In this document: positions 53,220 through 63,726 of the stretch, one piece after another | How positions within the stretch are numbered: position 1 is the first letter of the stretch | Layout of the letters: each line of letters opens with the position of its first letter | Assembly: GCF_014284305.1 (NCBI RefSeq) | Contig: NZ_JACOFW010000001.1 | Span: 310,001-374,000, forward strand | DNA from: Affinundibacterium seohonense | GTDB lineage: Bacteria > Pseudomonadota > Gammaproteobacteria > Burkholderiales > Burkholderiaceae_D | Length of the DNA stretch: 64,000 bases | Reading direction: 5' to 3' | Notes under the pieces: generated by a model | Told to the model about the DNA's origin: nothing | The model's input: the letters and a program-made list of their open reading frames with translations, nothing else | Database searches by the model: none | Position numbers and translations under genes: made by a program

Positions 53220-55535
53220 ATGGATTCAGGTAAAATCACGCCCATGAATCCAGCCCCTAAAAATCTATTTGCCTCGCCACGTTACCGTTCCGATGTTGGC
53301 GGTAAGCACGCAGCACCTTTTCTCCCTATGTCTCGCGCCGAAATGGACGCGCTTGGTTGGGATAGTTGCGACGTCATTTTAATCACAGGTGACGCCTATA
53401 TCGATCATCCAAGTTTTGGTATGGCCTTAGTTGGTCGTCTACTCGAACAACAAGGCTTTCGGGTAGGCATTATTAGTCAACCCGATTGGCATTCCGCGGA
53501 AGATTTTCGTGCATTAGGTAGACCTAATTTGTATTTTGGCATCACTGCGGGAAATATGGATTCTATGGTGAATCGCTATACTGCAGATCGCAAAATTCGA
53601 TCTGAAGATGCTTATACACCAGATGGTGATCCCAACAAGCGCCCCGACCGTGCTGTGGTCGTCTATGCGCAACGCGCACGCGAAGCTTTTCCTGAAGTGA
53701 ATGTGGTGATCGGTAGTATTGAAGCGAGTCTACGTCGCATTGCGCACTATGATTATTGGTCAGACAAAGTAAAGCGTTCGGTCTTGCCTGATTCTAAAGC
53801 CGACATACTATTGTTTGGTAATGCCGAGCGTGCGATTGTCGATTTAACGCATCGACTAGCAGCTGGTGAATCGATTAAGTCAATTCGTGATTTACGTGGC
53901 ACGGCGTTCATGACGCCATCAAATTGGTTGCCAGATGAGGATTGGTCAGAAATTCAATCAATCAAGATTGATACACCTGGCAAAATAGAAGTGCATACCA
54001 ATCCGTACGAAATGATGCCGGAGAAAGAAGCGAAATGCGCGACTGGTCAAGCGCCAGCTTCGGCAGTAGCTTCAGTCGTTGCAGAGCAAGCCGATGTGAT
54101 CAAACAGCAAGCGATTCGTATCATGAGTCGCGAAGAACGTCAGGCGATGCTCAAGAATAAACACAACAACACCGTGATACGACTGCCGTCATTCGAGGCT
54201 GTTAAGGATGATCCTGTGATGTATGCGCATGCGTCGCGCGTTTTCCATTTAGAGGCCAATCCTGGGAACGCCAAGGCACTTTCGCAAGCACATGGCGATC
54301 GCGATGTTTGGATTAATCCGCCGCCACTGCCTTTGGCGATGGACGAAATGGATGGTGTCTATGACCGTGCTTACGCGCGTGCGCCGCATCCTAGCTATGG
54401 TAAAGCACGCATCCCGGCTTGGGAAATGATCCGCTTTTCAGTCAATATTATGCGCGGCTGTTTTGGCGGATGTACTTTTTGCTCGATTACGGAACACGAA
54501 GGTCGGATTATTCAAAGTCGTTCTGAACCGTCGATCTTGCGTGAAATTGAAGAGATTCGCGACAAGACCAAAGGCTTTACTGGAACCATATCCGATTTGG
54601 GCGGACCAACGGCAAATATGTATAGACTGGCTTGTAAAGATAAAAAAATTGAAGAATCTTGTCGCCGACTGTCATGCGTTTATCCCGGCATTTGTAGCAA
54701 CCTCAATACCGATCACAGTAAGCTGATCTCTTTATATCGGAAAGCACGTGCCATTCCGGGTGTGAAGAAAATCTTGATCAGTTCTGGTTTGCGTTATGAC
54801 CTCGCTGTACGTTCGCCTGAATATGTCAAAGAATTGGTCACGCATCACGTCGGTGGATTATTGAAGATTGCACCCGAGCATACGGAAACCAATACCTTAT
54901 CGAAAATGATGAAACCAGGTATCGGTGCCTATGACGAGTTTAAGGCGATGTTTCACAAATACTCCAAGGAAGCTGGTAAAGAACAGTATCTAATCCCCTA
55001 CTTCATCGCGGCGCATCCAGGGACTACCGATGACGATATGGTCAATCTCGCTTTGTGGTTGAAGAAGAATGATTTTAAGCTTGATCAGGTTCAAACCTTT
55101 ATGCCAACGCCTATGGCCTTGGCAACCACGATGTACCACACCCGTAAGAATCCGCTGAAGAAAATCACTGCGGATTCCGAAGTAGTCGAAACTGCTCGAT
55201 CAGGAAAAATTCGCAAATTTCATAAAGCATTGCTGCGATATCATGCGCCTGAAAATTATGAGATCGTCAAAGAAGGATTATTACGTATGGGACGTGGTGA
55301 TTTGATCGGCAGTAGCGAGCGACACTTAATTCCATCAAGAGCACCTGTTGTGGCGAACTTGGTCAGCACTGGTATGGTAGCGATGAAACGAGGCACCGCT
55401 CCTAAACTCAACACCTTCGGAAAAAGCTCCGCTACTCGATTGGCAGCCAAGCTTGCCCCCCCAAATGGCAAATCAGGTCTTGCTTATAACCCTGCAAAAC
55501 CCAAAAAGGTCGTCGCGAAAACGGGACGCAAGTAA
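53220..55535 (+). CDS. YgiQ family radical SAM protein
   Basis: The 771-residue protein has an N-terminal Rossmann-like half ([35 protein letters not shown]) and a radical SAM domain with the CX3CX2C cluster motif at Cys414, Cys418 and Cys421 ([19 protein letters not shown]). The C-terminus (residues ~700-771) is Lys/Arg-rich. YgiQ-family enzymes are of unresolved function. The start is ambiguous: ATG 53220 or ATG 53244 ([14 protein letters not shown]), the latter matching family starts better; neither has a strong ribosome site. Confidence 0.93.
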   Translation: MDSGKITPMNPAPKNLFASPRYRSDVGGKHAAPFLPMSRAEMDALGWDSCDVILITGDAYIDHPSFGMALVGRLLEQQGFRVGIISQPDWHSAEDFRALGRPNLYFGITAGNMDSMVNRYTADRKIRSEDAYTPDGDPNKRPDRAVVVYAQRAREAFPEVNVVIGSIEASLRRIAHYDYWSDKVKRSVLPDSKADILLFGNAERAIVDLTHRLAAGESIKSIRDLRGTAFMTPSNWLPDEDWSEIQSIKIDTPGKIEVHTNPYEMMPEKEAKCATGQAPASAVASVVAEQADVIKQQAIRIMSREERQAMLKNKHNNTVIRLPSFEAVKDDPVMYAHASRVFHLEANPGNAKALSQAHGDRDVWINPPPLPLAMDEMDGVYDRAYARAPHPSYGKARIPAWEMIRFSVNIMRGCFGGCTFCSITEHEGRIIQSRSEPSILREIEEIRDKTKGFTGTISDLGGPTANMYRLACKDKKIEESCRRLSCVYPGICSNLNTDHSKLISLYRKARAIPGVKKILISSGLRYDLAVRSPEYVKELVTHHVGGLLKIAPEHTETNTLSKMMKPGIGAYDEFKAMFHKYSKEAGKEQYLIPYFIAAHPGTTDDDMVNLALWLKKNDFKLDQVQTFMPTPMALATTMYHTRKNPLKKITADSEVVETARSGKIRKFHKALLRYHAPENYEIVKEGLLRMGRGDLIGSSERHLIPSRAPVVANLVSTGMVAMKRGTAPKLNTFGKSSATRLAAKLAPPNGKSGLAYNPAKPKKVVAKTGRK

Positions 55536-55758
55536 TAATGCGCAGACAAGATTTACAATTACGTCAAATTGCTTTTATTGCCATCTTTGCGACTGATTGA
55601 ATGGTCAGTCCTAAAGATGGATTCATCGATCTAACAACAGCACTAACGATTTCTTTGCTAGTTTTCAAATTGCCGCGTTACAATTTCCCGCAGGAAAATA
55701 ATCGAGAAATTTGGTTTTTTTAAAGCGGTAGTCAGTCTCAATCTCAAGGAGAATCGTG

Positions 55759-56049
55759 ATGAAGCATATGAAGACGGTGTTAATTTTGGAACATACCGAG
55801 GAAGTGTTTGATAAGTTAACCTGCGATGTCTGTGGTGCTGAATCGCATTGGGATGAAAATTGGTCAAGTGCAGAACCTGAGAAAACGATCACAACAGTAC
55901 AATTGGAAGAAGAAGAGTCTTTCCCGAATGGCGGACAATCCTGCCAAACTCAATTTCATATCTGTCCTACATGCTTCAAAACCAAATTAACCGATTGGTT
56001 TGCAAGTCATCGTCAGGTTAAGCCGACGGTTTCAAAGTCAGTTTGGTAG
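55759..56049 (+). CDS. Small zinc-ribbon-like protein
   Basis: The 96-residue product has paired cysteines LTCDVCGAES near residue 21 and FHICPTCFKTK near residue 70, the spacing of a zinc knuckle or ribbon. ATG 55759 has AAGGAG eight bases upstream; a GTG at 55756 is in frame. There is no signal peptide. Similar short CxxC proteins are common in proteobacteria without known function. Confidence 0.8.
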   Translation: MKHMKTVLILEHTEEVFDKLTCDVCGAESHWDENWSSAEPEKTITTVQLEEEESFPNGGQSCQTQFHICPTCFKTKLTDWFASHRQVKPTVSKSVW

Positions 56050-56269
56050 TATTTACTACTACGCTAGGTAGCCAAATAAATCGTTTTTATTTGGCTCTCA
56101 ATCCAATCTCCTCGAAACTTCGCCAACACCCAAAATTGCTTGCGACCTCTTTGGGTTTAACTGCCGCCATTTTTTCGTTTATCACTCGTTAAATCGTCCA
56201 ATTCACGCAATTGATACTACCTGTCAGGTATAATTTAGGGTTTATTTATCTCACCTACAGAAGAATCTC

Positions 56270-57374
56270 ATGGAAGCTGAACGCCTCAATAGTATCGCCA
56301 ACCTGCTCATCGACTTAACCAGTCGTGAAGCCGAACTTCGGAGGTATCTTTGACTTCGATATCAAGTCAGAGAAACTGGAACAAGTTAACGGTGAATTAG
56401 AAGATCCAAAAGTTTGGGAAGAGCCTAAACGTGCCCAAGAACTCGGCAAAGAGAAGAAATCCTTAGAAGCCATCGTTCACACCCTCATCAAGATCGACGC
56501 CGATCTCAAAGACGCCAACGAAATTTTCGCGATGGCGCGTGAAGAAGATGACGAAGACACTTTAGAAGCTATCGAGGCAGACGCCGCTCATTTAAGAGAA
56601 TTAGTTGAAGGCATGGAATTCCGCCGGATGTTTAATAATCCTATGGACGCGAATAACTGCTTTATCGATATTCAAGCTGGCGCTGGCGGAACGGAGGCGC
56701 AAGACTGGGCGTCGATGTTGCTGCGTCAATACTTGCGTTATTGCGAGCGCAAAGGTTTCAAAGTTGAGATTCTCGAACAATCTGATGGCGAGGTTGCTGG
56801 CATTAAGACCGCAACACTCAAAGTGGAAGGCGAATACGCTTATGGCTTCTTGCGTACAGAAACAGGTGTGCATCGTTTAGTGCGTAAGTCACCGTTTGAT
56901 TCGGCGAATGGTCGTCACACATCGTTCTCAAGTTTGTTTGTTTATCCCGAAGTGGATGAATCATTTGAGATTGATATCAATCCAGCTGACGTGCGTGTTG
57001 ATACGTATCGCGCATCGGGTGCGGGGGGGCAGCACATTAACAAAACCGATTCCGCGGTTCGTTTAACTCATGCGCCTTCTGGCATCGTCGTGCAATGTCA
57101 AAACGACCGTAGTCAACATCGTAACCGTGCTGAAGCATGGGAGATGTTGAAAGCGAAGTTGTTTGAGCTGGAATTACGTAAGCGCATGAGTGAGAAGCAG
57201 AATCTGGAAGACACTAAGACGGACGTCGGCTGGGGTCACCAAATTCGCTCCTACGTACTAGATCAATCTCGCATCAAAGATTTGCGCACCAATTACGAAA
57301 TGGGTAATACCAAAGCGGTACTTGACGGTGATCTCGATGGATTCATCGCGGCGTCGCTAAAGCAAGGCGTATAG
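56270..57374 (+). CDS. prfB: Peptide chain release factor 2, with programmed +1 frameshift
   Basis: RF2 terminates translation at UAA and UGA. The gene starts at ATG 56270, reads 27 codons to an in-frame TGA (56351-56353) in the shift site CTT-TGA-C preceded by CGGAGG, then continues in the +1 frame from 56352 to give a 367-residue protein. The SPF tripeptide ([16 protein letters not shown]) and the catalytic [10 protein letters not shown] are present. The shift site regulates RF2 level by sensing RF2 shortage. A naive frame begins only at 56325 and misses the N-terminus. lysS follows 55 bp later. Confidence 0.97.
56342..56354 (+). promoter_or_regulatory. RF2 +1 programmed frameshift site
   Basis: The Shine-Dalgarno-like GGAGG and the slippery CTT followed by TGA C are in the conserved spacing, so ribosomes shift +1 when RF2 is scarce. 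Confidence 0.95.
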
Positions 57375-57429
57375 TCTTAGAACACGCGACCTAACGAAAC
57401 AATTTCAATTTCAATTTTAGAGAACAATC

Positions 57430-58962
57430 ATGTCCGACCAACAAAATACAGCAGCAGAATTGCCACAAGACGAAAATTCGATCATCGCTGAGCGTCGTGC
57501 TAAACTCGACGCAATCCGTGCGAAAGGCGTTGCCTTCCCTAATGATTTCCGTCCACAGCATAAGGCGTCAGATCTGCAAGCGCAGTATGGTGAAGTAAGT
57601 CGTGAAGACTTAGAAGTGCAAAATGTGGAAGTTGTTGTTGCTGGTCGCATGATGCTCAAGCGTGAAGCGGGTAAAAAAGCAGCCTTCGCGACTTTACAAG
57701 ATGCATCTGGTTTAAAAGCGGATGGTCGCATTCAGCTCTACGTAACTAGCGATAAAACCGGTGAAGCCGAAATGGAAGCCTTCCGTCATTATGACTTGGG
57801 CGATATTTTGGGTATTGAAGGTGTTTTGTTCAAAACCAAGACTGACGAGTTGACTGTCAAAGTGACGAAATTGCGCTTGCTGACTAAATCGTTGCGCCCT
57901 CTTCCTGATAAATTCCACGGCTTATCCAATCAAGAGACAAAATACCGTCAGCGTTACGTCGATTTGATCATGAGCGAAGAAACCCGTCGCACATTCAAAG
58001 CGCGTACCGCAGCGATGAACTCCATTCGTAGCTTCATGAACAGCCATGATTTCATGGAAGTGGAAACACCGATGTTGCACGTCATTCCTGGCGGCGCGGC
58101 AGCAAAACCTTTCATCACACATCACAATGCGCTGGATATGGAAATGTATCTGCGTATCGCACCAGAATTGTATTTGAAGCGCTTGGTCGTCGGCGGTTTT
58201 GATCGCGTGTTTGAAGTCAATCGTAACTTCCGTAACGAAGGTGTCTCACCACGTCACAATCCGGAATTCACGATGATGGAATTCTATGCTGCCTACGTAG
58301 ATTACAAGTGGTTGATGGACTTTACTGAAGAAGTCATTCGCAAAGCTGCGGTCGATGCACACGGTACGGCAGTCTTGACTTACCAAGGTAAAGAGTTAGA
58401 TTTATCCAAGCCTTTCCAACGCTTGACCATCGTCGGTGCTATCAATAAGTACGCGCCTCACTACACAGCAGAACAATTGGGTGACGCAGAATTTATCAAA
58501 GCAGAGTTGAAGAAATTTGGCGTTAAACCATTCGCCACGGCTGGCTTAGGTGCATTGCAATTGGCTTTATTCGAAGAAACTGCCGAAGCGCAGTTGTGGG
58601 AACCGACTTACATTATCGACTATCCAGCGGAAGTCTCACCGTTGGCACGTGCTTCTGACACGGTTCCTGGCATTACAGAACGCTTCGAGTTGTTCATGAC
58701 GGGTCGTGAAATTGCGAATGGTTTTTCTGAATTGAACGATGCAGAAGATCAAGCTGCGCGCTTCATGGCGCAAGTCGCCGCCAAAGATGCAGGTGATGAA
58801 GAAGCTATGTACTACGACGCCGATTACATTCGCGCTCTGGAATACGGTTTGCCTCCAACCGGCGGTTGTGGCATCGGTATTGATCGTTTGATGATGTTGA
58901 TCACGGATTCACCAAATATTCGTGACGTGATTTTGTTCCCACATTTGCGTCGTGAGGAATAA
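57430..58962 (+). CDS. lysS: Lysyl-tRNA synthetase (class II)
   Basis: The 510-residue enzyme charges tRNA-Lys. It has the N-terminal OB-fold anticodon-binding domain (residues ~65-165; [24 protein letters not shown]) and a class II catalytic core with motif 2 ([20 protein letters not shown]) and motif 3 ([14 protein letters not shown]). It is co-directional with prfB, as in many proteobacteria. Bases 57817-58962 are repeated at 62258-63403 without gaps. Confidence 0.97.
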   Translation: MSDQQNTAAELPQDENSIIAERRAKLDAIRAKGVAFPNDFRPQHKASDLQAQYGEVSREDLEVQNVEVVVAGRMMLKREAGKKAAFATLQDASGLKADGRIQLYVTSDKTGEAEMEAFRHYDLGDILGIEGVLFKTKTDELTVKVTKLRLLTKSLRPLPDKFHGLSNQETKYRQRYVDLIMSEETRRTFKARTAAMNSIRSFMNSHDFMEVETPMLHVIPGGAAAKPFITHHNALDMEMYLRIAPELYLKRLVVGGFDRVFEVNRNFRNEGVSPRHNPEFTMMEFYAAYVDYKWLMDFTEEVIRKAAVDAHGTAVLTYQGKELDLSKPFQRLTIVGAINKYAPHYTAEQLGDAEFIKAELKKFGVKPFATAGLGALQLALFEETAEAQLWEPTYIIDYPAEVSPLARASDTVPGITERFELFMTGREIANGFSELNDAEDQAARFMAQVAAKDAGDEEAMYYDADYIRALEYGLPPTGGCGIGIDRLMMLITDSPNIRDVILFPHLRREE

Positions 58963-58984
58963 AACTACCGTAGTGGAAAATTAA

Positions 58985-59017
58985 GAAAAGGATGAGACAT
59001 GTCTCATCCTTTATTTT
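58985..59017 (+). terminator. Terminator after lysS
   Basis: AAAGGATGAGACATGTCTCATCCTTT is a long perfect hairpin (58987-59012) with following T residues; it differs from the terminator after the second lysS copy. Confidence 0.9.
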
Positions 59018-59118
59018 TACGATGCAACGATGCAATGATGTAATTTGTATTTAGAATGAAGGCTTAGCTTTAGGTGCATTGGCCCTATCGCCGATTGCAT
59101 TTTCACTAAGGATATGAT

Positions 59119-60612
59119 GTGACTACTCTAACGACGATTACGACACCATTTTTATCAAACTGGAATCACATAGATGCATTGCTTGACAGCGGACCAGGAT
59201 GGAATTGGTTAACTCCAAAGCGCAACACGATTTTTTATAGCTTCGCTGTTAATGCTGAAACAAGTGCACCAACTTCAGGTGTAAGCGGCAACTTAGAAAT
59301 ATTCAGTATCACACAACAAAATGCGGTGCGTGATATTTTTCGCTACGTTTCACAAATTACTGGCATAGCTTTCAGTGAGACAATTGAGGCTAATATTGCG
59401 GATTTACACTTTGCCAATGCCAATATTGACAATCCTAATTTTGCTGGATTAACTGATTGGAACTATAACTATCGTTACGACAAGAATAAGCTCCTCACGA
59501 GTTACGATGTTCAAGCTTATCTGTATATCGATACAGCGGAGTACGGCAATCAATACTTGAGCCCTCAATTGGGCAATTTTTCCTACGAGTTACTATTGCA
59601 CGAGATTGGTCATGTGCTCGGTTTGAAGCATCCATTCTCTGGCAACATCGCTCTGCCGACGGAAGATAACAACACTGAACACAGCTTAATGTCGTATACC
59701 AAAATTGGTGTACATAGCCAGTACAGTCCTTACGATATAGCAGCATTGAAATGGCTTTATGGTGATGATGGCCTCGGTGGAGCTTTAGGCGTCGGGTCAC
59801 AAGGGAAATACTTGATGACGACAGCTGATAACGATATCTTAATTGGCACCTCCGGCAACGATGTTCTAGACGGCGTAGAGGGCATCGATACCGCACTATA
59901 TAACGGTACACGTAATAGCTACACACTTAAAAAGACTGGAGACGCCTACGAAATTCAAGGTAGCCAAGGCATAGATAACTTGCTCAACATTGAATACATT
60001 AAATTCGCTGATATGCGTATTAATTTGCAGATCCAAGCATTGGCCAAATCAATTGATCCAAAAGCACTGCAAGGTATCGAAGAACTCTATGCCGCTTTTT
60101 TTAATCGCGTGCCCGACGCAGATGGACTCTCTTATTGGATCACTCAATTCAAAAATGGAAGCTCGATACGCCAAATTGCCGAATCATTCTACGATGCTGG
60201 TGTCGAACACTCCGCAGTTACCGGCTACTCCGCAAACATGAGTAATCAAGACTTTGTTAATCGTATTTACACCAATGTCCTTGGACGAACCGAAGGTGCC
60301 GATGCCGAAGGACTAGCCTACTGGAGTACGGCACTTAGTAGCGGTAATGAATCACGTGGCTCACTCGTCACATCCATCCTCAATAGCGCTCATACATTTA
60401 AATCTGATCCGACATGGTCATGGGTCGCTGACCTGCTAGACAATAAAATTAAAGTAGCAAACATTTTCGCCGTTGATGCAGGCCTTAACTACAACAGCCC
60501 CGAACAATCCATTACGCAAGGTATGGCGATCGCAAAAGCAGTATCTCCGACCGATATTAATGCCGCGATTGCTTTGATAGGATTAGCACCAGATCAATTG
60601 GGCTTGCTGTAG
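59119..60612 (+). CDS. Serralysin-like zinc metalloprotease with DUF4214 domain
   Basis: The 497-residue protein has a metzincin catalytic domain with HEIGHVLGLKH at residues 161-171 and a Met-turn SLMSYT near 189-194. A short calcium-binding hemolysin-type repeat follows (DNDILIGTSGNDVLDGVEGIDTALY) and then one to two DUF4214 units (residues ~315-420; LYAAFFNRVPDADGLSYWITQFKNG; IYTNVLGRTEGADAEGLAYWS). Such proteins are exported by type I secretion; a matching transporter is not in the window. The start is GTG 59119 with AAGGAT upstream. Confidence 0.9.
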   Translation: MTTLTTITTPFLSNWNHIDALLDSGPGWNWLTPKRNTIFYSFAVNAETSAPTSGVSGNLEIFSITQQNAVRDIFRYVSQITGIAFSETIEANIADLHFANANIDNPNFAGLTDWNYNYRYDKNKLLTSYDVQAYLYIDTAEYGNQYLSPQLGNFSYELLLHEIGHVLGLKHPFSGNIALPTEDNNTEHSLMSYTKIGVHSQYSPYDIAALKWLYGDDGLGGALGVGSQGKYLMTTADNDILIGTSGNDVLDGVEGIDTALYNGTRNSYTLKKTGDAYEIQGSQGIDNLLNIEYIKFADMRINLQIQALAKSIDPKALQGIEELYAAFFNRVPDADGLSYWITQFKNGSSIRQIAESFYDAGVEHSAVTGYSANMSNQDFVNRIYTNVLGRTEGADAEGLAYWSTALSSGNESRGSLVTSILNSAHTFKSDPTWSWVADLLDNKIKVANIFAVDAGLNYNSPEQSITQGMAIAKAVSPTDINAAIALIGLAPDQLGLL

Positions 60613-60686
60613 TCTTGGTTGCTATTAATTTTGAAATTTGGTTTTACTAGACGGCTTGCTTAGTGGAAGCGTAAAGCATTGACCAA

Positions 60687-60710
60687 GACACCCATCTCGT
60701 AAAGCAACAA
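60687..60710 (-). repeat. Left inverted copy of the transposase-flanking repeat
   Basis: GACACCCATCTC (60687-60698) followed by a related AAAGCAACAA appears here; its inverted counterparts lie at 62061-62084 and 62223-62246. It bounds the transposase on its 3' side. An in-frame 28-codon minus frame here (60660-60746) reads like a C-terminal membrane helix but may be coincidental. Confidence 0.6.
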
Positions 60711-60897
60711 GAATAGTGGCAAGATCAAGCCTGCTATTGCATTCATTTAACTAAATTGTAGCGACGCGAGTGATTTAAGCCAACTGAGCTGGTACAATTG
60801 CCATAGCACTTACGACACAAGTTAGAGCGACCTCTCGACAACAACTGCATGGTTGTTTTCATAAACAAGCCCAAGTCAAATTTACCAATTTACGACA

Positions 60898-61974
60898 TCA
60901 AACCCCATTAAGAATGGGCACTTTTAATCCCACCCCCATCACACAACGCTTTTGCAGATGCGCAGCGTAGGCTTTAAGTCGTTCGATTTGACCAATCGCA
61001 CTGCCCCGGCTCATCGCTTTGCTTTGCATACTTTGTTGAAACTGCTCTGGTGTAAAACCAAGCCGCGTCAATATCGGTGGTGTGTTACCTGGCATCGCAT
61101 AACTTTTATCGCTGCGTACGATACGAGCTGCCCAATCGACTAGTTCTACATATTCTTGCAGAGAGCATGGCAGGCCTTGGGCAGGAGCGACACTGAGGGA
61201 ATTGCCAAAGGGGTGTAGCGGCAAGGTAAACTCGGCGATATTGATGTTGGTGTCGTCGAAAATAGGCTGCAACTTAGTGTTTGTTGCCATCTTTGTGTCA
61301 GATGAACTCATTCTTTGTTCAGTAGCTTCGGCGACTTGCACGCTGCGTATTCGCTGCTGTATCGACGTGTATTCCGCCTGCTCTGGCAGATCGACCATGC
61401 CTGCGCGAATGGGATTGAGATCGACATAGGCACAGCAGGCTAGCAATCCCGCTTCATCCAAAATCGCCTGACTTTTGAAGCGACCTTCCCAAAACCGCCC
61501 TGTGCAGTCATCTTCGGCATTGGCACGACGCGCTATCGATTCGTTGAGACAGCGCATATACCAAGACAAATCATGTAAGCGACTACGCAATTCCAGAATC
61601 AAACTATCAACGACACGCCTGGTAGCAGCGTCTTGCGCATCACCCTTCAGAAAATTTTGTAAGAGCAAAGGCAAAGAAAACAAGCGCTGCCATCGTTCTA
61701 CGACCTCGGCATCGGACATAGCGGCGGTGCGTTCACGATCGACGTGCAACACCAGATGGTAGTGATTCGACATAATCGCGTAGGCGCAAATCGAGATTGA
61801 AAACACCTCGGACAACTCCCGCAAACGCTCAATCACCCAAGCTTTACGATGCGAAAAATCCCGTCCTGAAAAATCATCTTTACCCCACAAAAACGCACGG
61901 CGAACGCAACGTCCAATGCAGTGGTAATACGGTGTCGCGTCTAAGGACACATATCGATTACGAGCCATTGGCAT
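60898..61974 (-). mobile_element. REP-associated tyrosine (Y1) transposase
   Basis: The 358-residue protein is an HUH/Y1 transposase: YYHCIGRCVRRAFLWG, NHYHLVLHV with His71 and His73 for metal binding, and a candidate catalytic Tyr139 (HDLSWYMRCLNES). It is larger than IS200 TnpA and lacks an IS605-type partner, matching chromosomal REP-associated transposases. The ATG at 61974 has GGAGGTGG upstream. Inverted repeats lie on both sides (60687 and 62073). Confidence 0.88.
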
Positions 61975-62256
61975 GATTCCACCTCCGTTTTTGCGGTTGA
62001 AAACTGACGTGGGATCAGATTATTTAATGAATAAATAATAAGCAAGCTTTTTAGCTATGTTTGTTGCTTTTTGAGATGGGTGTCTCTTGTTGTTGTGTCG
62101 CGTCCAAGGACACATATCGATTACGAGCCATTGGCATGATCTCACCTCCGTTTTTACGGTTGAAAACTGATGTGGGATCAGATTATTTAATTGGTAAATA
62201 ATAAGCAAGTGTTTTAATTAATTTGTTGCTTTTTGAGATGGGTGTCTCTTGTTGTT
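61933..62256. repeat. Tandem duplication of the transposase 5' flank
   Basis: A unit of about 162 bp (61933-62095), beginning TGTCGCG inside the first codons of the transposase and ending with GAGATGGGTGTCTCTTGTTG, is repeated at 62096-62256 with ~90% identity. The second copy carries the transposase start region but not the gene, and then passes straight into the lysS fragment. Confidence 0.85.
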
Positions 62257-62257
62257 A

Positions 62258-63403
62258 GAAGGTGTTTTGTTCAAAACCAAGACTGACGAGTTGACTGTCA
62301 AAGTGACGAAATTGCGCTTGCTGACTAAATCGTTGCGCCCTCTTCCTGATAAATTCCACGGCTTATCCAATCAAGAGACAAAATACCGTCAGCGTTACGT
62401 CGATTTGATCATGAGCGAAGAAACCCGTCGCACATTCAAAGCGCGTACCGCAGCGATGAACTCCATTCGTAGCTTCATGAACAGCCATGATTTCATGGAA
62501 GTGGAAACACCGATGTTGCACGTCATTCCTGGCGGCGCGGCAGCAAAACCTTTCATCACACATCACAATGCGCTGGATATGGAAATGTATCTGCGTATCG
62601 CACCAGAATTGTATTTGAAGCGCTTGGTCGTCGGCGGTTTTGATCGCGTGTTTGAAGTCAATCGGAACTTCCGTAACGAAGGCGTCTCACCACGTCACAA
62701 TCCAGAATTCACGATGATGGAATTCTATGCGGCGTATGTGGATTACAAATGGTTGATGGACTTTACCGAAGAAGTGATTCGTAAAGCGGCGGTCGATGCA
62801 CACGGCACAGCGGTATTAACTTACCAAGGTAAGGAATTAGATTTATCCAAGCCATTCCAACGCTTAACTATCGTCGGCGCAATCAATAAATACGCACCGC
62901 ATTACACAGCAGAACAATTGAATGATGCTGAGTTTATTAAAACTGAATTAAAAAAGTTTGGCGTGAAACCTTTCGCCACGGCTGGCTTGGGTGCATTGCA
63001 ATTGGCCTTGTTTGAAGAAACGGCAGAGGCGCAATTGTGGGAGCCGACTTACATTATCGACTACCCAGCTGAAGTATCACCTTTGGCACGTGCTTCTGAC
63101 ACTGTCGCGGGGATTACAGAACGCTTTGAGTTGTTCATGACTGGCCGTGAAATCGCAAACGGCTTCTCTGAATTAAACGACGCAGAAGATCAAGCAGCGC
63201 GCTTCATGGCACAAGTTGCCGCCAAAGATGCTGGTGATGAAGAAGCTATGTATTACGACGCCGATTACATTCGTGCTTTGGAATACGGCCTGCCACCAAC
63301 CGGCGGTTGTGGCATCGGCATTGATCGTTTGATGATGTTGATCACGGATTCACCAAATATTCGTGACGTGATTTTGTTCCCACATTTGCGTCGTGAAGAT
63401 TGA
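62258..63403 (+). pseudogene. 5'-truncated second copy of lysS
   Basis: This copy matches lysS from residue 130 to the stop at a constant offset of 4441 bases. The N-terminal anticodon-binding domain is missing and the fragment begins right after the GAGATGGGTGTC flank of the transposase. A frame is open from TTG 62249 but has no ribosome site. Motifs 2 and 3 are intact, and the protein differs from LysS at only four positions in 381. The first ~406 bp are identical to lysS; the rest carries many silent differences. Confidence 0.88.
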
Positions 63404-63426
63404 TTTCTTAGTCGCTTGAAGAAAAA

Positions 63427-63456
63427 AAGGAAACTTGATGAGTTTCCTTTTTTTTA
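63427..63456 (+). terminator. Terminator after the lysS copy
   Basis: AAAGGAAACT pairs with AGTTTCCTTT across a short GATG-type loop and a T run follows; it is different in sequence from the lysS terminator. Confidence 0.85.
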
Positions 63457-63726
63457 TTCACTTTTGTCTTGGTGCGCTACAAAATCCGCCAACGACAACG
63501 ATCATCTGAAAATGAATTTATGTCGGTTGTAAACTCCTGACAATCGAGGACTAATGCGCTTTTCGAACTTCTTTCTTGGACCGAAGACAAAACGGCAATG
63601 ATGCCAACAAAAAGCCCTAATTTACTCTTGAATTATCTTGCTTGTGTGAACGATATTCACTAGTCTATCAAAACACCATTAAACTGGTTTCCCCGCCATT
63701 ACTGCATTTCAATAAGGATTGCTGAC
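63457..63726. other. Gene-free stretch before the iorA-like gene
   Basis: The stretch from the lysS-copy stop to the next start is 323 bp. Apart from the terminator it shows no gene and no clear repeat; it presumably contains the promoter of the iorA-like gene. Confidence 0.4.

Noticed and set aside
62249-63403. The truncated lysS as an EpmA (EF-P lysine ligase) gene
   Set aside because: It is nearly identical to the neighbouring lysS, whereas EpmA is a distant paralogue; it is a recent partial duplicate.
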